DNA from: Rhizomys pruinosus | Lineage: Eukaryota > Chordata > Mammalia > Rodentia > Spalacidae | Assembly: GCA_009823505.1 (NCBI GenBank) | Contig: VZQC01007982.1 | Location: 899,050-963,049, forward strand | Direction: 5' to 3' | Length of the DNA stretch: 64,000 nucleotides | Part shown: positions 32,885-43,883 of the stretch, piece by piece | How the letters are laid out: every line of letters begins with the position of its first letter | Numbering within the stretch: position 1 is the stretch's first letter | Position numbers and translations under genes: made by a program | The notes under the pieces: generated by a model | Told to the model about the DNA's origin: nothing | Databases searched by the model: none | The model's input: only the letters and a program-made list of their open reading frames with translations

Positions 32885-33000
32885 ACAGGACTTCACGGGT
32901 ACAAATCCCCTGCTTCTGACATGATTTCTCCTTAGACACATTATTTAATCTCTTGGCTTAGGTTGCTGACCCTACACAAGTAAAGATAGCACTGTGTGTC
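32885..33000 (+). mobile_element. Possible MIR fossil
   Basis: 'cgggtacaaatcccctgctt', 'gacacattatttaatctctt', 'acaagtaaagatagcactgt' are loosely MIR-like. Confidence 0.45.
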
Positions 33001-33171
33001 TTGCATGCTCATGAAGGGAGCTGCTGGCTGAATGCCTGCTCACATTCTCTCTGGCTCTCTGTGGTCTCCTGTTCCTGTCTATTCCACCCTGTGTTGCATC
33101 TACTCTCACCCAGCAGGGGTGGCTAGGTTCTCCCTGGTTTATGAGGAAATGAGTTCTTCCTCTGGAGGTCG

Positions 33172-33300
33172 CCTCCTGGAAGTCCTCAGACGAGCAAGAA
33201 GGAGCGAGTCTGCTGCTCTCCCTAAGCAGTGCTCTACCTCCTGGAAATCCTCAGACGAGCAGGAAGGAGTGAGTCAGCTGCTCTCCCTAAGCAGTGCTCA
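33172..33300. repeat. Tandem duplication, 2 x 65 bp
   Basis: Units at 33172-33236 and 33237-33300 share 'cctcctggaa', 'tcctcagacgagca', 'gctgctctccctaagcagtg' and differ at about four positions. Confidence 0.95.
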
Positions 33301-34600
33301 TCAGAGTTCCAGCTTCTCCATCCAGTTCTTTTGGCCATTTCCCCCTCTGCTCTATCCCCAAGGGGAACTTTGGAGCGTCCACAGCATCTTCTAAATATTA
33401 CATTTACTCAAGCTCCAGAGTACAGCATGTTCTGAGAACATTGCTCAATTCTTTCTCCTGTGTAAGGTTCAGCATTTGTTTTATTAAGAACTACTGTGGC
33501 ACAAGTCAATTCCCATCCAAAGGGAAAAACCCACAAAGGTATGTGGAGTCTCTAGTTCTGGCAGACAGACAGAAATGTCCTTAAATCTCTTGTCTCTCTC
33601 CAAGAGCTAATAAATTCATAACACACTGACAAACCTTTTACAGGTTTTGAAAAGGCTGCCTGTGGCACACATGGGTTTGTTCCACTTTGTATAAAAGAGG
33701 CTCTCCTTTCTGACCTAAATAATTTTCTAAATGTTCCTCAAAGGGCAAGCTGCCTCTTCCAGAAAAGGCCAAGGACCGGCGGGGCCTCCTCTGCGGTTTG
33801 GACTGCGAGTCCTGGGCTCCAGACCCAAAGGCTTGTCTGGGACTGGGCTCCTGTCCCAGTTCTATGACCTCTGGCAGGCCAGAGCCCCCTGACGCTGGCC
33901 TTTATGTCTGAAGTAAGCAGGCCATTCTTCATAGTTTTCTTTTGCTCTAAAATGAGACAATTCTACCAAATGATAAGTGTGAGGCTGTTTCTGCTCTGGA
34001 CCTCACCTAAAGAGATTTTAGTCATAAGTCCATGTGTAGAAGGCTGCTCTGCCAAAAAAGGAGCCTTCTGAATCATTCAAAACCATCAAGAATGTTGGCT
34101 CTGACTTCAGATAAACAAATCCTAGCCTGCGGGAGCCTCTGCTGGTTAACTCACCAGAGTCTGAGCTTCCCTGAGGCCTGTGTGTGTGCCACAGTCATAC
34201 AGGATGGTAAGCTCAGCTGTTCAAAGGTGGCGGACATCCAGTAGTGTGTTCCGTGCTCAGTGCTACCATGTGGTCACTCAGTCTGGCTTCTCTGCGACTC
34301 CTGTCCCCAAGTAGGCTCCAAAATAAGGACCAAAGCTCCCATCCCTCTTTTTTTTTTTTTTTTGGGGTATCCTTTTAATCCGTGTCCTCTTCCCCTGACC
34401 ACACTGCTTGATTCAATTGAGTCTGGAGAATATACTCTACGGAGCTAAGTGACCTCAAACATCAAGCATTCTGATATAGTTTGGAAAATGATAAAGGTTG
34501 AAGAATCAGGACTTGATTCTGGATTCTAGAATTTGCACCAACTTTTCTGGCTCAGAAAAACCAGGACTGGGTTTCAGACCTAGCATTGCAAAATGGACAG
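33301..34600. other. Repeat-poor unassigned sequence
   Basis: No interspersed repeat recognised. A poly-T run lies at 34349-34364. 33830-33960 could hold a very degraded MIR. No exon recognised. Confidence 0.5.
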
Positions 34601-34640
34601 AGGGAGGGAGGGAGGGAGGGAGGGAGGGAGGGAGGGAGGG
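34601..34640. repeat. (AGGG)10 microsatellite
   Basis: Exactly ten uninterrupted AGGG units, 40 bp. Each strand-specific run of four GGG tracts meets the simple pattern for G-quadruplex formation. Confidence 0.99.
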
Positions 34641-34990
34641 ATGCTAGGAAACCTCTTGACCATTCTCATTTTAAAAAACATACAGTACTCCTACAAAGTC
34701 AACAGGAAAATAAGGAGTAAACCCCAACTTCTGGATCACAGTCTACAGAGTATTTTGCAACCAAGTAGTTGAATTCAGTGGACTAGCTCAAAATCCTGGC
34801 AGGGCCCAGGCTGGTGCCCAGAAAGCACAAACACCTGGGGCCCAAGAACAGTTGCTGAAAATAAAGACGGGCTTTCCCCTTTAGGATACTTTGGATCTAC
34901 AGAATTAACTGACCACATGATGTGCGTGGTCAAAAACTTCAAAGTTTAAAAAATTTTAAAGTTCCAAACTTGGAAAGCAAGGGCCTTGGG
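34641..34990. other. Unassigned sequence
   Basis: No recognised repeat or exon. Confidence 0.5.
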
Positions 34991-34999
34991 CGTGATTTC

Positions 35000-35370
35000 C
35001 TCCTATTCCAACAGCTCCCAGCGGTGACAATGTAGTTAATCAAATTAAGATTTACATTCAGTCAATTGACTAATTGTCACCAGACATTTTTATGGCTTTA
35101 TTGGAACTACGTTGGTAATATTTCCTAAGAGCTATTATTCAGTTGTGAAAATAGAGAGTTGTCTTGTGTTTTTGGAAAGCTCTGATCAGCTGGAATGACT
35201 GGGTGGTCAGACTTGCACATTTTCTTTTGTTGCCTTAGAGAAGCTCATTTCCCAGGCAAAAAGAAGTTACGGCGACAAGTCAGTTTCGAATGAGGTCATC
35301 TCTGTTCACTGGTGTGGTGAATAAGCCAAGTGTTTAAAAAAAGAACGCTGCTTTCAAAAGAAATAGTATT
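35000..35370. promoter_or_regulatory. Candidate conserved non-coding element
   Basis: Repeat-free AT-rich block with clustered homeodomain-like words: TAATCAAATTA (35037-35047), palindromic GTCAATTGAC (35061-35070) and TAATTG (35071-35076). A 9-bp inverted repeat, 'ggtgacaat' (35023-35031) and 'attgtcacc' (35073-35081), brackets them. This look is common in developmental enhancers, but conservation is not shown here; the call is inference. Confidence 0.3.
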
Positions 35371-35459
35371 ATTTTTTTTCTTCTCTGGGAACACATAAAA
35401 GCATTCTTATTTTTTAAAGCACCCATCTCTAAGGATCCATAAGGCTGTGTATGAACTAT

Positions 35460-35690
35460 AACTTAGAAGACTTAAGTTAAACCCCTAGTATCCACATAAA
35501 ATGCTGGCACACCCATGAGTGCCTTGTTACCCCAGCACTAGGGAAGAGAGACAGGTACCATTTCCAAGAGCTTGATGGTCAGCCAGCCTGCAGAAAACAG
35601 TGGGCTTCCAGTTGGACGTGACCGCCTGTCTCAAGGCTGTAAGGTGCTCACACGGGCACCTACACCTGCCCCCACAAAAAACATCCAAAG
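35460..35690 (+). mobile_element. B3-like SINE (old)
   Basis: 'aacttagaagacttaagtta', 'acccctagtatccacat', 'ggtcagccagcctgcagaaa', 'gaccgcctgtctcaaggctg', 'cacctacacctgcccccac' fit an old B3-type element. Confidence 0.55.
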
Positions 35691-36335
35691 CTCACGTTCA
35701 TATTTCTGAGAATATCAAGGCTTTTTGCATCCTTCTCTGTGTCATGTAACTCATTTTCTCTTAAATCACATGTTGAAAGAAAACATTTTGAAATTCCTTC
35801 ATTTCTATTTCTATTTCTAAAAGTCCTCTGTAAGTGGATAATTTTGGTGTGCTGAAATAAAATGACTGACCACGGACCATAATTGTGATTGTAAGAAAAC
35901 CTTCTGAGTGCTCTGGTAGAAAATTCCCATTTCCTCTGCTGTTTCTTGTCACACTGAAAAAGCTCTCATAGACAAGAGGCCAGGTGGAGAGGTCCCAGTT
36001 AGCCTGAGATGGCCTGGTAGGGCACTGTTCCCAGGGCGGTGACTCAGCTCTAGAGGACCACCTGCCGCCTGGGTGTCGTTGCTTTCCGGGTCATTATAGT
36101 CATGAGGGCACGGGGGCCCAAAGGATAGCTCAGAGCCAGGCCAAAGACGGCGCCTGAAGCAGCAAAGTCTTTGTTTGGAAAAGGAAAGAGCCAGCTGTTT
36201 GGTTGAGGGGGCTTCACACTTGCAGCTTGGGTTACTCTGCCCCACCTCAAGGCCACAAGAGAAAACCAAGGTGTAAGGCACTACAGGGAATGAGGGCCGA
36301 GCCACAGGGCACCTTGTGGTTTTAAAAGATGACCC
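35691..36335. other. Unassigned sequence, CpG-containing patch at 36060-36260
   Basis: No repeat recognised. 36060-36260 keeps several CpGs and is open on the minus strand in two frames (129 codons at 35949-36338; 68 codons at 36050-36256), but no domain or firm splice sites are seen, so no gene is called. Confidence 0.45.
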
Positions 36336-36472
36336 CAAAGCTGAGTGTAGTGGTATACTGGAAAATCCGGAGACGTGGGCAGCAGAGGTAGAAGGATCAA
36401 GAGTTCAAGGCCAGATACAAGTTTCACTCCAGCATGGACTACATGAGATCCTATTTAAAAAAAAAACCAAAA
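36336..36472 (+). mobile_element. B1 SINE (old)
   Basis: 'agctgagtgtagtggtatac', 'gcagcagaggtagaaggatc', 'gagttcaaggccagatacaa', 'ggactacatgagatcctatt' and an A-rich tail. Confidence 0.82.
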
Positions 36473-36959
36473 AACAAAAAAACCCAGAAACAAAAAGACC
36501 ACCTTGGATGATCTTTGCCCAACAGCACCTTGACAGGCTTCTGTGGTTCCCTAAACTGGAAAATGGCACTGACTAGCGAGATGCTCCAGTACAACTAAGG
36601 CTCTTCCTCGGTCAGATCTAACCACCCTGGGGCATTCTCCTGCTGCCTTCAGATAAACCCTCTGCTGCTAGGACAACAACCTGCTGCCCACACTGTGGGC
36701 TTTTCCCCTTCTGGGTCTGTTTCAGAGAACGGTTAAGCTGCCAGCAGTCGCTGACACTAAAACTTTCCACCCGGGAGTCTTTTCTACTATTTAGTCTTTT
36801 AAATGTACAAACCCTTTGCTGTCTGGCTCTAATGAGTCCCATTGCTTCCCAGAAACTCCTGAGGCCCACTCTGGCATGGCACCTCTGCTGGCCTCCAGTG
36901 ATCATGCTTTGATGATTCAGCTCAGCTCATGTTCCCAGCCTGGCCTTGCCTGCATTACC
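36473..36959. other. Unassigned sequence
   Basis: No recognised repeat or exon. Confidence 0.55.
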
Positions 36960-37130
36960 TGCTTTCAATTGGCAATATTTTCAAGACTGTACTACTGTGT
37001 GCCACGGGCTAGTAGTACTACAGAGGAAAAAGACATGGTCCCTTGTGGTGGCAGGTCACAGTCACACAGAGTGCTCCTCCCGGACTTGACAAGGGGAAAG
37101 TGAGGCTCTGGGAGGAAGTGGCTGGGTCTG
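36960..37130 (-). mobile_element. L2 LINE fossil
   Basis: 'tactactgtgtgccacgggc', 'tagtactacagaggaaaaag', 'acatggtcccttgtggtg' match the antisense L2 3' region; the following 'gggaaagtgaggctctggga' is also typical of these old repeats. Confidence 0.6.
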
Positions 37131-37458
37131 CCCACAGAATGAGAGGATTCCCTGTGTTTATAGAAAGTTTTAAAGACTAGGTTAGACACAGAGGAGAGCT
37201 GGGAGAAGTTAATATTCCAGCAACCATGTGCGCTCAACTACACAGAGCATTCGCTATAGTCTCTCTACGGCTTAGGGAGCAAACCGGGATCCCAGGAGGC
37301 CAGAGCTCCAGGCCCTTGTCACCAGGGGCTCTTGCAGCACAGCCTGGCACTAACAAGGTCCGAGGTATAACATCTGCGAGAGTGAGACAGCATACAGCTC
37401 TGAAATGTTTCATAGGAGAAAGGCGTTTTCTGGAGCATCTGTCAGCCACCACTGTATT

Positions 37459-37618
37459 TTTTTTTTTTCTCGTATTTTTGAGACAGGGTCTCCCCCTTTA
37501 GTCCCAGCTGGCCTGGAGCTCACTCTGTAGACCAGGCTAGCCTAGAACTCACAGAGATCTACCTGCTTCTGCCTCCCAAGTGCTAGGATTAAAGGTGTGT
37601 GTCACCACACCTGGCTGA
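37459..37618 (-). mobile_element. B1 SINE
   Basis: Antisense B1 with 13-bp target-site duplication 'ccaccactgtatt' at 37446-37458 and 37619-37631. Body: 'ttgagacagggtctccccct', 'actctgtagaccaggctagc', 'gtgtgtcaccacacctggct'. Confidence 0.96.
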
Positions 37619-37631
37619 CCACCACTGTATT

Positions 37632-38179
37632 CTTGAGCCACTTACTTGGCCACTAGTCACAGCTGCCTTGTGGCATCCTCATCTCTGCTGTCACTCTCCT
37701 GAAGAGCTCCCCAGTGGGACTATCAGTTCCTCATAGGCACAGGACCCAACCTCCTCCTTTGATGGTTCCCATGGAGACCCACACAGTGCCTTTTCCATAG
37801 AGAAGTGGAATGAAACACTTTTGGAAATCTCAGGAAGTGCTTTTGTCACACTGCACGTCAGATGAGTAATTCATCAGCACATAGTCTCTGAGTCCTAAAA
37901 CGCCAATGCTAACTCAGGATACACAGAAAGACGGTCCGGAACACAGCTGGGGTTGGATCATTTGTTTGAGGACCCAGATTAAAGATTCACAAAAGTGTTT
38001 TGGAAAGAAAGTGAAGTTAAATTTTAAGCACAAGAGCCTGCCAGCACTGTGGGCTGGTGGGAGATTCGGGAACACTGCTCAGCAGGCATCTCCAGCAATC
38101 CGCCCTCATTCCGAAAGGGTTCTCTTGGGCCCCTGAGCATCCTGAGTCCCCTCTGTGCTCCGTTACCCGAGTGTCCCTC
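37632..38179. other. Unassigned sequence
   Basis: No recognised repeat or exon. Confidence 0.55.
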
Positions 38180-38330
38180 TAGCTGCGTTCATTCCCTCCT
38201 TTATTGTATTTCTTCTAATAGCCAGTGAGCAAGTGTCACACGCCAGTCATGATCCTGTTACACAGGGACCCAGAGACAAAAGACAGAGTCTACTTAGAAA
38301 TAGCTTGTGGAAGAGGAAGAAAAATCTGAT
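38180..38330 (-). mobile_element. Possible L2 LINE fossil
   Basis: 'ctgcgttcattccctccttt', 'agccagtgagcaagtgtcac', 'acgccagtcatgatcctgtt' resemble antisense L2 3' text. Confidence 0.4.
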
Positions 38331-39494
38331 TATAATGCAGTTCTTGAATTTCTTTTCTCCCTATCTTCCTTCCAGCCATTTCTTCTTCTTCCAAAAAAGG
38401 AACTGAGGCATGCTGCCAGAAGTGAGCCAGGCATGGGAAGGGGGGAGCTGCCGTATGAGGTGACTGTCAGATGAGCACCCATCAGCCAGGTAAGCTGGAG
38501 GGGCAGAGGAGCCTGCAGGTCTTCTGAGAGTTGGGCTGGAGCCTAGAACTCAGGGGCTATGAAAACTCATGGAAAGTGACTCCAAGAAACCAAAAATCCA
38601 GACTATGTAGATGTTAAACTAGAGAAGCGCAAGACCCTGAAGCCAGAGCACTGGGGAAAAAGTGTGTTACAGGGAAAGGCTATTGTTTAAAAGCCCTTTT
38701 GAAATGAGTACGATCTCTTATGAGAATGGAGCAAGTTACACACGCATTGCTTAGTCCTAACCACAGGGTGGCAGCCTCACACAGCCACCGAAATGGGAGA
38801 GTAAGAGCCACCCAAACCGGAGGGAACCCACTACATCAATTCCACAGGATTGCCAAAAAAGTGGGAGCTCTAAGCTCACCTCATAAACATTGCTCTCCCT
38901 TTGAAAACCCCTGCGGAAGCAATGGGAAATCAGGGAATCTGGGGTGAAGTGCTGGTGGTGCTCCCGACTTGCTGGCTATCTGCAAAGCGCAACTGGCTGG
39001 GCCTGTAAGCGATGATACAGAAAGTGGAGACAATTACACCACGCTCAGGCTACCACCAGGGAGAACAAGGGGGAAGGTGTCCGGGTCCGACTCCACCCTC
39101 AGCTGCCTTACGTGACTATGGCACTGTGTCCAGGCGGTTGGGGAGGCCACCTTCTGCTCTCTCTCAATACCCTTATTTCTGGGATAGGCTGCCTTAGTGC
39201 TACTGGGGTGCAGAGTGGCTCCTTTTTCTGGTGAGACGGACGGAAGGCTGCCGTCTTCACAAGGAGAGAAGTAGACACAGTGAGGAGGTGACAGCCTACC
39301 CTCTCCTCCCCAGTCCCACTCCTCTGGCTTCCCAGCCTGTCCTCTTATGGCCTGCCTCTCTAAAGAACTTTAGTTATTTGGTTACCTGCTGCTCAGAAAT
39401 AAAGCAGCTTTCAGAGGAAGGAGAACGTAGTAACCGATTCGCACATCTGAGACAGGACTTGTGTGACTTAGCTTTCTGAAGAGGCAGGCCCTTC
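38331..39494. other. Repeat-poor unassigned sequence
   Basis: No recognised repeat or exon in about 1.2 kb. Confidence 0.55.
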
Positions 39495-39670
39495 ACATAT
39501 ACAACCAGTTCCATCTGCACAACAGCCCACTGGGAGGGTCCAGGGCTGCTTCCCAGGAGGTAACAGGTGAAAAGACACTGTGCAGCTTGGCTGTGCCCAG
39601 AGTCAAAACAGCCTGGAAGCAGCAGAGCTGCGACTCAGATCTTCAAAGCCTCTGTGCTACGGATGACCCA
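39495..39670 (-). mobile_element. Possible MIR fossil
   Basis: 'aggtaacaggtgaaaagaca', 'agcagagctgcgactcagat', 'cttcaaagcctctgtgcta' follow the antisense MIR order weakly. Confidence 0.5.
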
Positions 39671-40609
39671 GTTCCACAGTGGGGACAGACAGTGGCGGGG
39701 AGTCGGAGGCCGAGGCAGGGCTCAGCTCCTGACTCCATCCAGTGCTCTTCCACAGCACACAGGCCGGGGTAGCCAATAGGGCCATTCAGCACACAAATGA
39801 AGAGTGATAAACCGTCAAGTGAGGATTCAGGCTTCTGATAATATGAAAGAGCCATTTCACCTTCACAGTGACTCTAGAGCCTGCCCACTGGTCCGAGCGA
39901 GGATCTCTGCATCTACCACCTAGCTAAGTCCTATTGGTTTAAAGCTCACTGAAGGTTTTAATGAACACTGCCAGTTGCATAAGTCGGCACACCCCAAAGA
40001 TCTGTCACAGTCACGTTATTTCAATGAAAGGGCCTCGAAGCAGATCTGAATTGCCTTCAGAGACGAATAGGGACAGGACCAACAAAAGTAGAGCAGACAG
40101 TGTTCTCTAGCCCCAGGTTTCTGAGGCAACAGAGCTCTGGGCAAAGCACTGGGTCCTGGTGGACACCAACATCTTCCTGTAGGGCTTTCAGGCATATCAC
40201 GTGCTTGGCCAGACGGAGGGAGGGAGGCTGGGAGCTCCGCTGCCTCATCAGCAATGCCACCTGTTCTCATGCATAGCCGAAACTCTAGAACATGCCATCT
40301 GAGTGAACGGTGCTCACTCCTCAGTCCTCTCACTGGAGCTTCAGGCTGGGGGAGGAGTCAGTGCTTCACAGAGGCCCTCACATGCTAAAAATACCCTGCA
40401 CTTCTCCTTTTTCTTGTCTGATTACTGTCCTAGACGCAAGCTCAGCACAGCCTCACTGTTACCGCCTGTGGAATGGCTGTGTACCTCCAGCTCTTAATTG
40501 AGAATGAACAAAGTCCCAGTGTCCTTCTCAGACATTAATAAAGAATATTATTCAGAAACAGCTGGTGAAGGTAGGTGCTTCAGACTGGCACTTCAGGAAT
40601 ACTTTAAAG
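39671..40609. other. Unassigned sequence
   Basis: No recognised repeat or exon. Confidence 0.55.
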
Positions 40610-40624
40610 GGAGAGCCCTTTTTT
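40610..40624. repeat. B2 target-site duplication, left
   Basis: 'ggagagccctttttt' recurs at 40866-40880. Confidence 0.92.
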
Positions 40625-40865
40625 TTTTTAATTTTTATTTATTTCTGTATGTGTATGAATGTACTGTCTGCATGCAAATCTGTGCACCCGTGTCGTGCAA
40701 TGCCACGGAGGTCAGAAGAGGGTTTCGGATTCCCCTGGAACTGGAGTTCTCCTGGAATTGGAGTTTCAGACGGTTCTCGGCCGCCATGTGGGTGCTGGGG
40801 ATCGAACCCGGGTCCTCTGTAAGAGCGGTCGGCACTCTTAACCGATAGGTCATCTCTCCAGCCCA
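40625..40865 (-). mobile_element. B2 SINE, 17-bp-duplication subfamily, young
   Basis: Antisense full-length B2, 15-bp target-site duplication. The duplicated block starts at 40735 and 40752. B-box region 'gggatcgaacccgggtcct' intact; CpG-rich. Confidence 0.97.
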
Positions 40866-40911
40866 GGAGAGCCCTTTTTTAAAACAAAGCAAACAAAACA
40901 AAACTCATTTT

Positions 40912-41067
40912 GCAGGGTGTGGTAGCACATGCCTTTAATCCCAGCATTTGTAAGGCAGAGGCAGGCAAATCTCTGTATGAGATTGAGGCCAGCCTGGTCT
41001 ACATAGTGAGTTCCAGGCCAGCCTATGGCTATGGGGTAGACCCTGTCTCAAAAAAAAAAAAAAAAAA
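40912..41067 (+). mobile_element. B1 SINE
   Basis: Sense B1: 'gggtgtggtagcacatgcct', 'gcagaggcaggcaaatctct', 'gaggccagcctggtctacat', A18 tail. A short 'ctcatttt' direct repeat flanks it. Confidence 0.94.
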
Positions 41068-41516
41068 GCAAGCTCATTTTAACTAGGGATTGGCGATATA
41101 ACTCACTAGAGACCCACTGTGTGCTGGCACAGAAACCCCCTGTGGATATTTGAGCAAATAAGATCCTGTAAGGTAAAGTTCAGCACAGCACAGCACACTA
41201 CGCTTTGTGAACGAGCTGCTCTCATCTCCTGCTGCTTCAAAGATACCCTCTATTGCACAACCCATAACCTTGAAAAAAATTTTGGCTTTTCCTGCCAGCA
41301 GCAAGTCTGCATCCACCTGTCCCTACAGGTAGTAAAAGATTAGACACTCAGAACCATAGTGTTGACACAATACTTTTGGACCCACCTCCTTCTAGCCCTC
41401 ACTCCAACCTGCCTGAGAGGTCAAAGTTCATCTCTTCCTTAGCGGAGGCAACGACTGTCCAACAGCTTGAGGAGCAGTGAGACTGGGAGGCAGAAGAGTG
41501 AGATGCTCCTAGGGGC
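41068..41516. other. Unassigned sequence
   Basis: No recognised repeat or exon. Confidence 0.55.
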
Positions 41517-41669
41517 CTGCGTGTGAGGAGCTCAGGACGGCATGGCACTGAAGGAGTCACCCTGTGGCTGCATGTAAGGGGCTCAGGATGGCATGGCACT
41601 GAAGGAGTCACCCTGTGGCTGCATGTGAGGGGCTCAGGACGGCATGGCACTGAAGGAGTCACCCTGTGG
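41517..41669. repeat. Minisatellite, 3 x 51 bp
   Basis: Units start at 41517, 41568 and 41619, each with 'ggctcagga', 'ggcatggcactgaaggagtc' and 'accctgtgg'. The second and third differ from each other by two bases; the first is more diverged at its start. 51 is a multiple of 3, so the minus frame (41399-41662, 87 codons) carries a 17-residue repeat; I see no evidence that it is translated. Confidence 0.97.
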
Positions 41670-42879
41670 CTTTCTGAAGGGTCTCAACCTCACTGAGGTT
41701 GGCAAACTGAAGCGAGAAGGTGCAGTTAATTCTGTGCATGCCACTCCCTGGAAGGCTGGGGTCCAGCATTCGGGTTTCTCCTCTCAGAACTAACCAGCAG
41801 GTGTCTGGCACCCCACCACCTTCCTTGCTGCACCACTTCTCTGGTCTCCACACCCTTGTCCAGGTGAGCCTCAGGGGCGCAGGCTAGGTCTCTCTGTTGA
41901 CAGTCCTGCTCACAGTCCCATGGGCACAATGTCACGCTTCTGGGCACCTGAACTGAGACTGGTCTCAAATTCCCTATCATGTGCTCTCACCGGCTTTGTT
42001 TATTCTCCTCAACAAGCCACAGTCATAGGAACAGGAAGCGGCAGGCAGTGGCTTAGGGTGGGGCTCTCCTAAGTAAGGGCCTGGAGCTTCCCAGGGGCGT
42101 ATCCAGAGTCCCTGAGGCCTCTGAAATGGAGGCCCCTTTGTGTGGCCGCTGCTGCCTTCATTCTGATTTTCTAATGTCGAGCTCACCCCCGACTCTAGGG
42201 TCTTTAAGGGCTGCTCTTTGTGCGGAGCCCTCACCCCAACTCTCCTGGCCCATCCTCACTCCTTCTCATCCTTTAGCTCTGAGTGTGGCATCACCTCCTA
42301 GAGCTCCCTTTTCTCCTCCTAGCTGGTTTTAGACGGACGCATTTCTGTGTTCAAGGCTCCACAGTGAGAGCCCACACTTGTTTCCTCACGCCATGACCGG
42401 TCATCACCGGCTCAGTGCTAACCAGAACTGGCAGAAAGCATGCGCTCAGTCAATGTAGAACACCAACGGTTAGCCTGCCTGGACCTTCCTGAGTTGAAAA
42501 CGTCCGATCTTCAAATGTCCCAGAGAAGGGGGTCTGTAATGCACCCCTCTCTTTTCTTGACCTTGGCCCCACCAACAGAACCATAACAAATGCTGGTAGG
42601 GCCTCTCACTACAGAGATCCAAATATAAAAGCCCAAGTTCAGGCCAGTATCACTGGTCCCTTCGGTCCGTGGCTCTACTTGCGGTGGCACTAGCTCTTCT
42701 CCCTTCACTATCAGTACTGAAAGCAAAGCAAACCTGAGTGCTGGGTTCTGACATCTTATTTATGAAATGCCACCTGGACCCTCTGTGTTCTTCAGGTGAT
42801 CTGCTTGTAAAAATTCATGTCTAATTCCATGTGCCCAAAGATTTTTCCACCTCACTTGCTTCCCCCCTGCTCCCCTGCA
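41670..42879. other. Unassigned sequence
   Basis: No recognised repeat or exon in about 1.2 kb. Confidence 0.55.
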
Positions 42880-43100
42880 GGCCTGTGGTGAACACCACCC
42901 TGCTATTAATAAGACCTGTTCAACTGTTTAATTACACAGCCTGTCCCAGCCAGCAACCTCTCTGCGGCCTCTCCTGTGCCAACCACACTGGCCGCCCACG
43001 CACATTCCCTCGCTCACTTTCCCACTGCCTGGCACACACGCTTCCCACCCTGTTCATTTCTCACTAACATGACTATGAATTCCATATTCAATTTGATTTT
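42880..43100 (+). mobile_element. Possible L2 LINE fossil
   Basis: 'ggcctctcctgtgccaacca', 'cactggccgcccacgcacat', 'ctcgctcactttcccactgc' resemble the L2 region before its 3' end. Weak. Confidence 0.4.
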
Positions 43101-43414
43101 TACCCAACACCCCACTGCTTTCCACTTTCCCAAAATCTCTACCCACAATAAAAGAAAGGAAGCAGCCCGCTTGGTCTAAACATAAAAGACTCATTGTTGA
43201 CACCTTGCAACTTGGAGAGATTCCATCCCATGTCAGTGTGAGACTTTCATTGGAGATGTGTGGGGGTGGAGGATGCTAACCAGGAAGTAGGAAAGGAGAA
43301 AAATCAAAATCAATCAATTCTCCCTGTGATTCCAGTTGATAAGGATAAGAATATCACAGGGCTTTTAAGACAGGCTGTTGATAACTACTTTACAGATGTG
43401 CTGTGGTGTACCAG

Positions 43415-43600
43415 AGCACAGGATACAAGGTCAAAAGACCCAAGCTAAGGTCCCGACTCTGCAGCCACCAACCGTGTGTCAGCTTGGGGTGAGCTGAGAT
43501 TTCCTCATCAGTGAGGCAGGGATAATAAAAAGCTACTTCCCAAAGCTGCTGTGAGATCTGTATGGAGTTATGTGCATGCACATGTCTCATATAAACTCTC
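43415..43600 (+). mobile_element. MIR SINE fossil
   Basis: 'gtcccgactctgcagccacc', 'tgtgtcagcttggggtgagc', 'gatttcctcatcagtgaggc', 'agggataataaaaagctact', 'gctgctgtgagatctgtatg' follow MIR. Confidence 0.78.
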
Positions 43601-43823
43601 ATACTAGATATAGTATGAATTAGTTTCGTCATCAAGCATATCATTTCTGTCTCTCATTCAAACGCGCATCAAATGTCTCCTGTGTCCTATGTATTTAAAC
43701 CAAGTGCACACTACCAAGCTCCCAATTCATAAGAGGCCAATGAAAGTCACAGAAGACAGGCAAATCTTACTACATCAGAATGGGGGCACAAAGGCAGAAA
43801 GCACTATGCTGAGGAAGCACAGG

Positions 43824-43829
43824 GCGCGC

Positions 43830-43881
<52 letters not shown>
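43824..43881. repeat. (GC)n(GT)n alternating tract
   Basis: About 9 bp of alternating GC followed by about 49 bp of GT, with no break in purine-pyrimidine alternation. Such tracts can adopt Z-DNA. The plus strand frame across it is low-complexity and not a gene. Confidence 0.98.
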
Positions 43882-43883
<2 letters not shown>

